Positions 6,244-7,672 of a stretch of 7,672 nt of DNA are shown piece by piece. The stretch's first letter is position 1; each line of letters starts with the position of its first letter. The DNA comes from Thermoprotei archaeon (GTDB taxonomy: Archaea > Thermoproteota > Nitrososphaeria > Geothermarchaeales > JDFR-13). Where the stretch lies: assembly GCA_015661745.1 (NCBI GenBank), contig DQVL01000044.1, positions 1 to 7,672 on the forward strand. The letters run 5' to 3'. The translations under genes were made by a program, and so were the position numbers. The notes below the pieces were generated by a model. The model searched no databases and was not told where the DNA came from. It was given only the letters and a program-made list of their open reading frames with translations.

Positions 6244-7672
6244 GACGTTAGACCGATTCATCAATAACGTAAAACGGAAGACAAAAGATAGAAACATGGA
6301 AAAATCAATGGAAAACAAGGAGATATATACATATAGCTATACAGAAGGAAATATAGAGAATAAAGAAGAACATAAATCTAAAGAAATAGATATGGAATCT
6401 GAAGGGCAAGTCTACATGCTGATATCTGCAAACTATAGCTCTAAGGAGAATAAGCCATATCTACTATTCTATGATGTTAAAAACCATAGTATACTAAAAT
6501 GGTTTGACGATACAGACCACCATCCATATGCATACTCCAAAGAATCAATAGATAACCTGGAAAAACACCCAGCCATTATAGAAGGTATGAGTAAATACAA
6601 GATTATAGGTATCAAGACAGAGGAAAAGGTTGATCCACTACTAGATAAAAAAATAAAGGTGTCCAAGATAGTCGTTAGAGATCCGTTAGTCATTGGGGGA
6701 AGAGCAGATTCATTGAGGGAACACATTAAACTTTGGGAGGCAGATATAAAATATTATATAAACTATGTTATGGACCTAGGCTTAGAAATAGGTTCATATT
6801 ATAAATTTGATTCCCAAGGAAAACCACGTAGGTTTTATTATCCACCTAGTGAGGAAATTAAGGAGGCGATGAAAGAAATTAGTGAGGAAGAGAGAAAGTG
6901 GCTAGAGAGACTTGCTGAACCCGTTGCTGAACTAAAACGTGTAGCCTTAGATATTGAGGTTTATAATCCCAAAGGAGTTATGCCACAACCTGAGAACCCA
7001 GAATACCCCATATTTATAATTTCATTATGTGGATCAGATGGATTAAAAAAAGTTTTGGTATATAATCTAAGGGGAGATATAAAAGAGGAAGATATAGAAT
7101 TCGATAAATTCGAGGTAGAGGTTTTTGAAGATGAGATTAGTCTTATCAGAAGAGCTTTAGATATAATACGTGATTACCCGATCCTAATTACATTTAATGG
7201 AGATTCATTCGACCTACCATATATCCTAGCAAGATCAAAAAGATTAGGATTTATGGAGGTAGGGGATTATATAGAGAGGGGGAAGAATGAATTTCGAATT
7301 TCCTGGGGTATACATATAGATTTATACAAATTCTTCAAGAATGTATCAATAAAAACTTATGCATTCTCTGGAGCATATGATGTTATTAGCCTTGGTTCCA
7401 TAGCAAGAGCTCTAATAAATAAGGATAAAAAGGAGCTACCCGGATACTTTGACGATTTACCTATGAAGGATATAATTGAATATGGATATAACGACGCTGA
7501 GATAACTCTTGAACTTACCCAGTTCAATGATAACCTGGTTATGAAACTAATTGTAATAATTTCTAGAATATCCAACATGACAATTGATGATGTTACCAGA
7601 CTATCCGTATCAAATTGGATACGGAATAGAATATTCTATTTACATAGAATTAAAAATTATCTTATACCAAGA
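6242..7672 (+). CDS. Family B DNA polymerase, PolB1-like (3' end cut off by window edge)
   Basis: Replicative-type DNA polymerase; the 477 residues present cover the N-terminal domain and the 3'-5' proofreading exonuclease. The polymerase palm motifs (such as SLYPSII and DTD) would lie beyond the edge. Exo I is LDIEVY (Asp237, Glu239), Exo II is FNGDSFDLPY (Asn319, Asp321, Asp324) and Exo III is YGYND (Tyr414, Asp418), so proofreading residues are intact. Stretches such as SKIVVRDPL, HIDLYKFF and GSDGLKKVLVYN closely resemble the Sulfolobus PolB1 sequence as I remember it, and its Exo I and II aspartates (231 and 318) are both offset by exactly six. The N-terminus MTLDRFI resembles the short PCNA-contacting type found at PolB1 starts, followed by a charged, probably flexible segment to about residue 57. 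ATG 6242 is the only start before an in-frame stop. It follows the ureohydrolase gene by 35 bases, so co-transcription is likely. Confidence 0.95.
   Translation, partial: MTLDRFINNVKRKTKDRNMEKSMENKEIYTYSYTEGNIENKEEHKSKEIDMESEGQVYMLISANYSSKENKPYLLFYDVKNHSILKWFDDTDHHPYAYSKESIDNLEKHPAIIEGMSKYKIIGIKTEEKVDPLLDKKIKVSKIVVRDPLVIGGRADSLREHIKLWEADIKYYINYVMDLGLEIGSYYKFDSQGKPRRFYYPPSEEIKEAMKEISEEERKWLERLAEPVAELKRVALDIEVYNPKGVMPQPENPEYPIFIISLCGSDGLKKVLVYNLRGDIKEEDIEFDKFEVEVFEDEISLIRRALDIIRDYPILITFNGDSFDLPYILARSKRLGFMEVGDYIERGKNEFRISWGIHIDLYKFFKNVSIKTYAFSGAYDVISLGSIARALINKDKKELPGYFDDLPMKDIIEYGYNDAEITLELTQFNDNLVMKLIVIISRISNMTIDDVTRLSVSNWIRNRIFYLHRIKNYLIPR

Noticed and set aside
6469..6726. 85-residue minus-strand open frame, and a similar 73-residue one at 7357-7578
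   Set aside because: Both lie antisense inside the polymerase gene, whose protein is clearly conserved through these regions.
1..7672. CRISPR array, tRNA/rRNA genes, insertion sequences or integration sites
   Set aside because: I saw no regularly spaced repeats, cloverleaf-like stretches, transposase-like proteins or terminal inverted repeats. Nearly all of the window is occupied by coding sequence.

Overview
The window looks like a piece of an archaeal chromosome. It carries an A-type (archaeal V/A-type) ATP synthase operon and a family B DNA polymerase of the crenarchaeal PolB1 type. Ribosome binding sites match the archaeal GGAGGTGAT consensus, TATA-like elements stand in for bacterial -35/-10 boxes, and some starts look leaderless. 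The DNA is AT-rich, with frequent ATA, AGA and AGG codons and Lys/Glu/Ile-rich proteins, which would suit a low-GC thermophile or a relative of one. The polymerase points to Thermoproteota in the broad sense. I cannot place the organism more finely by reading alone.

Left part, minus strand (4369 down to 1): a tight operon read F - H-like - E - A - B. Genes overlap by 4 to 14 bases or lie 10 bases apart, and nearly every one has a strong ribosome binding site. F belongs to the central stalk, H and E form the peripheral stalk, and A and B make the catalytic A3B3 head. AtpB runs off the left edge about 30-40 residues before its expected end. Subunits C, D, I (a) and K (c) are not in the window and may lie beyond the left edge or elsewhere.

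Middle (4370-5363): a short AT-rich divergent promoter region separates the ATPase operon from an unrecognised four-helix membrane protein on the plus strand. Its 3' end overlaps, tail to tail, a second unrecognised small membrane protein on the minus strand. A 68-base gap then separates that gene from a divergent ureohydrolase gene.

Right part, plus strand (5364-7672): a ureohydrolase (arginase/agmatinase superfamily) keeps the metal ligands but lacks the usual histidine after the DAHxD motif. After 35 bases comes a PolB1-type DNA polymerase, cut by the right edge after its 3'-5' exonuclease domain. The polymerase start codon lies in a small perfect inverted repeat.

I saw no tRNA, rRNA, CRISPR array, insertion sequence or other mobile element. 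Most of the window is core housekeeping sequence. The points worth a second look are the altered ureohydrolase active site, the hairpin at the polymerase start, the two unknown membrane proteins, and the compact divergent promoters.
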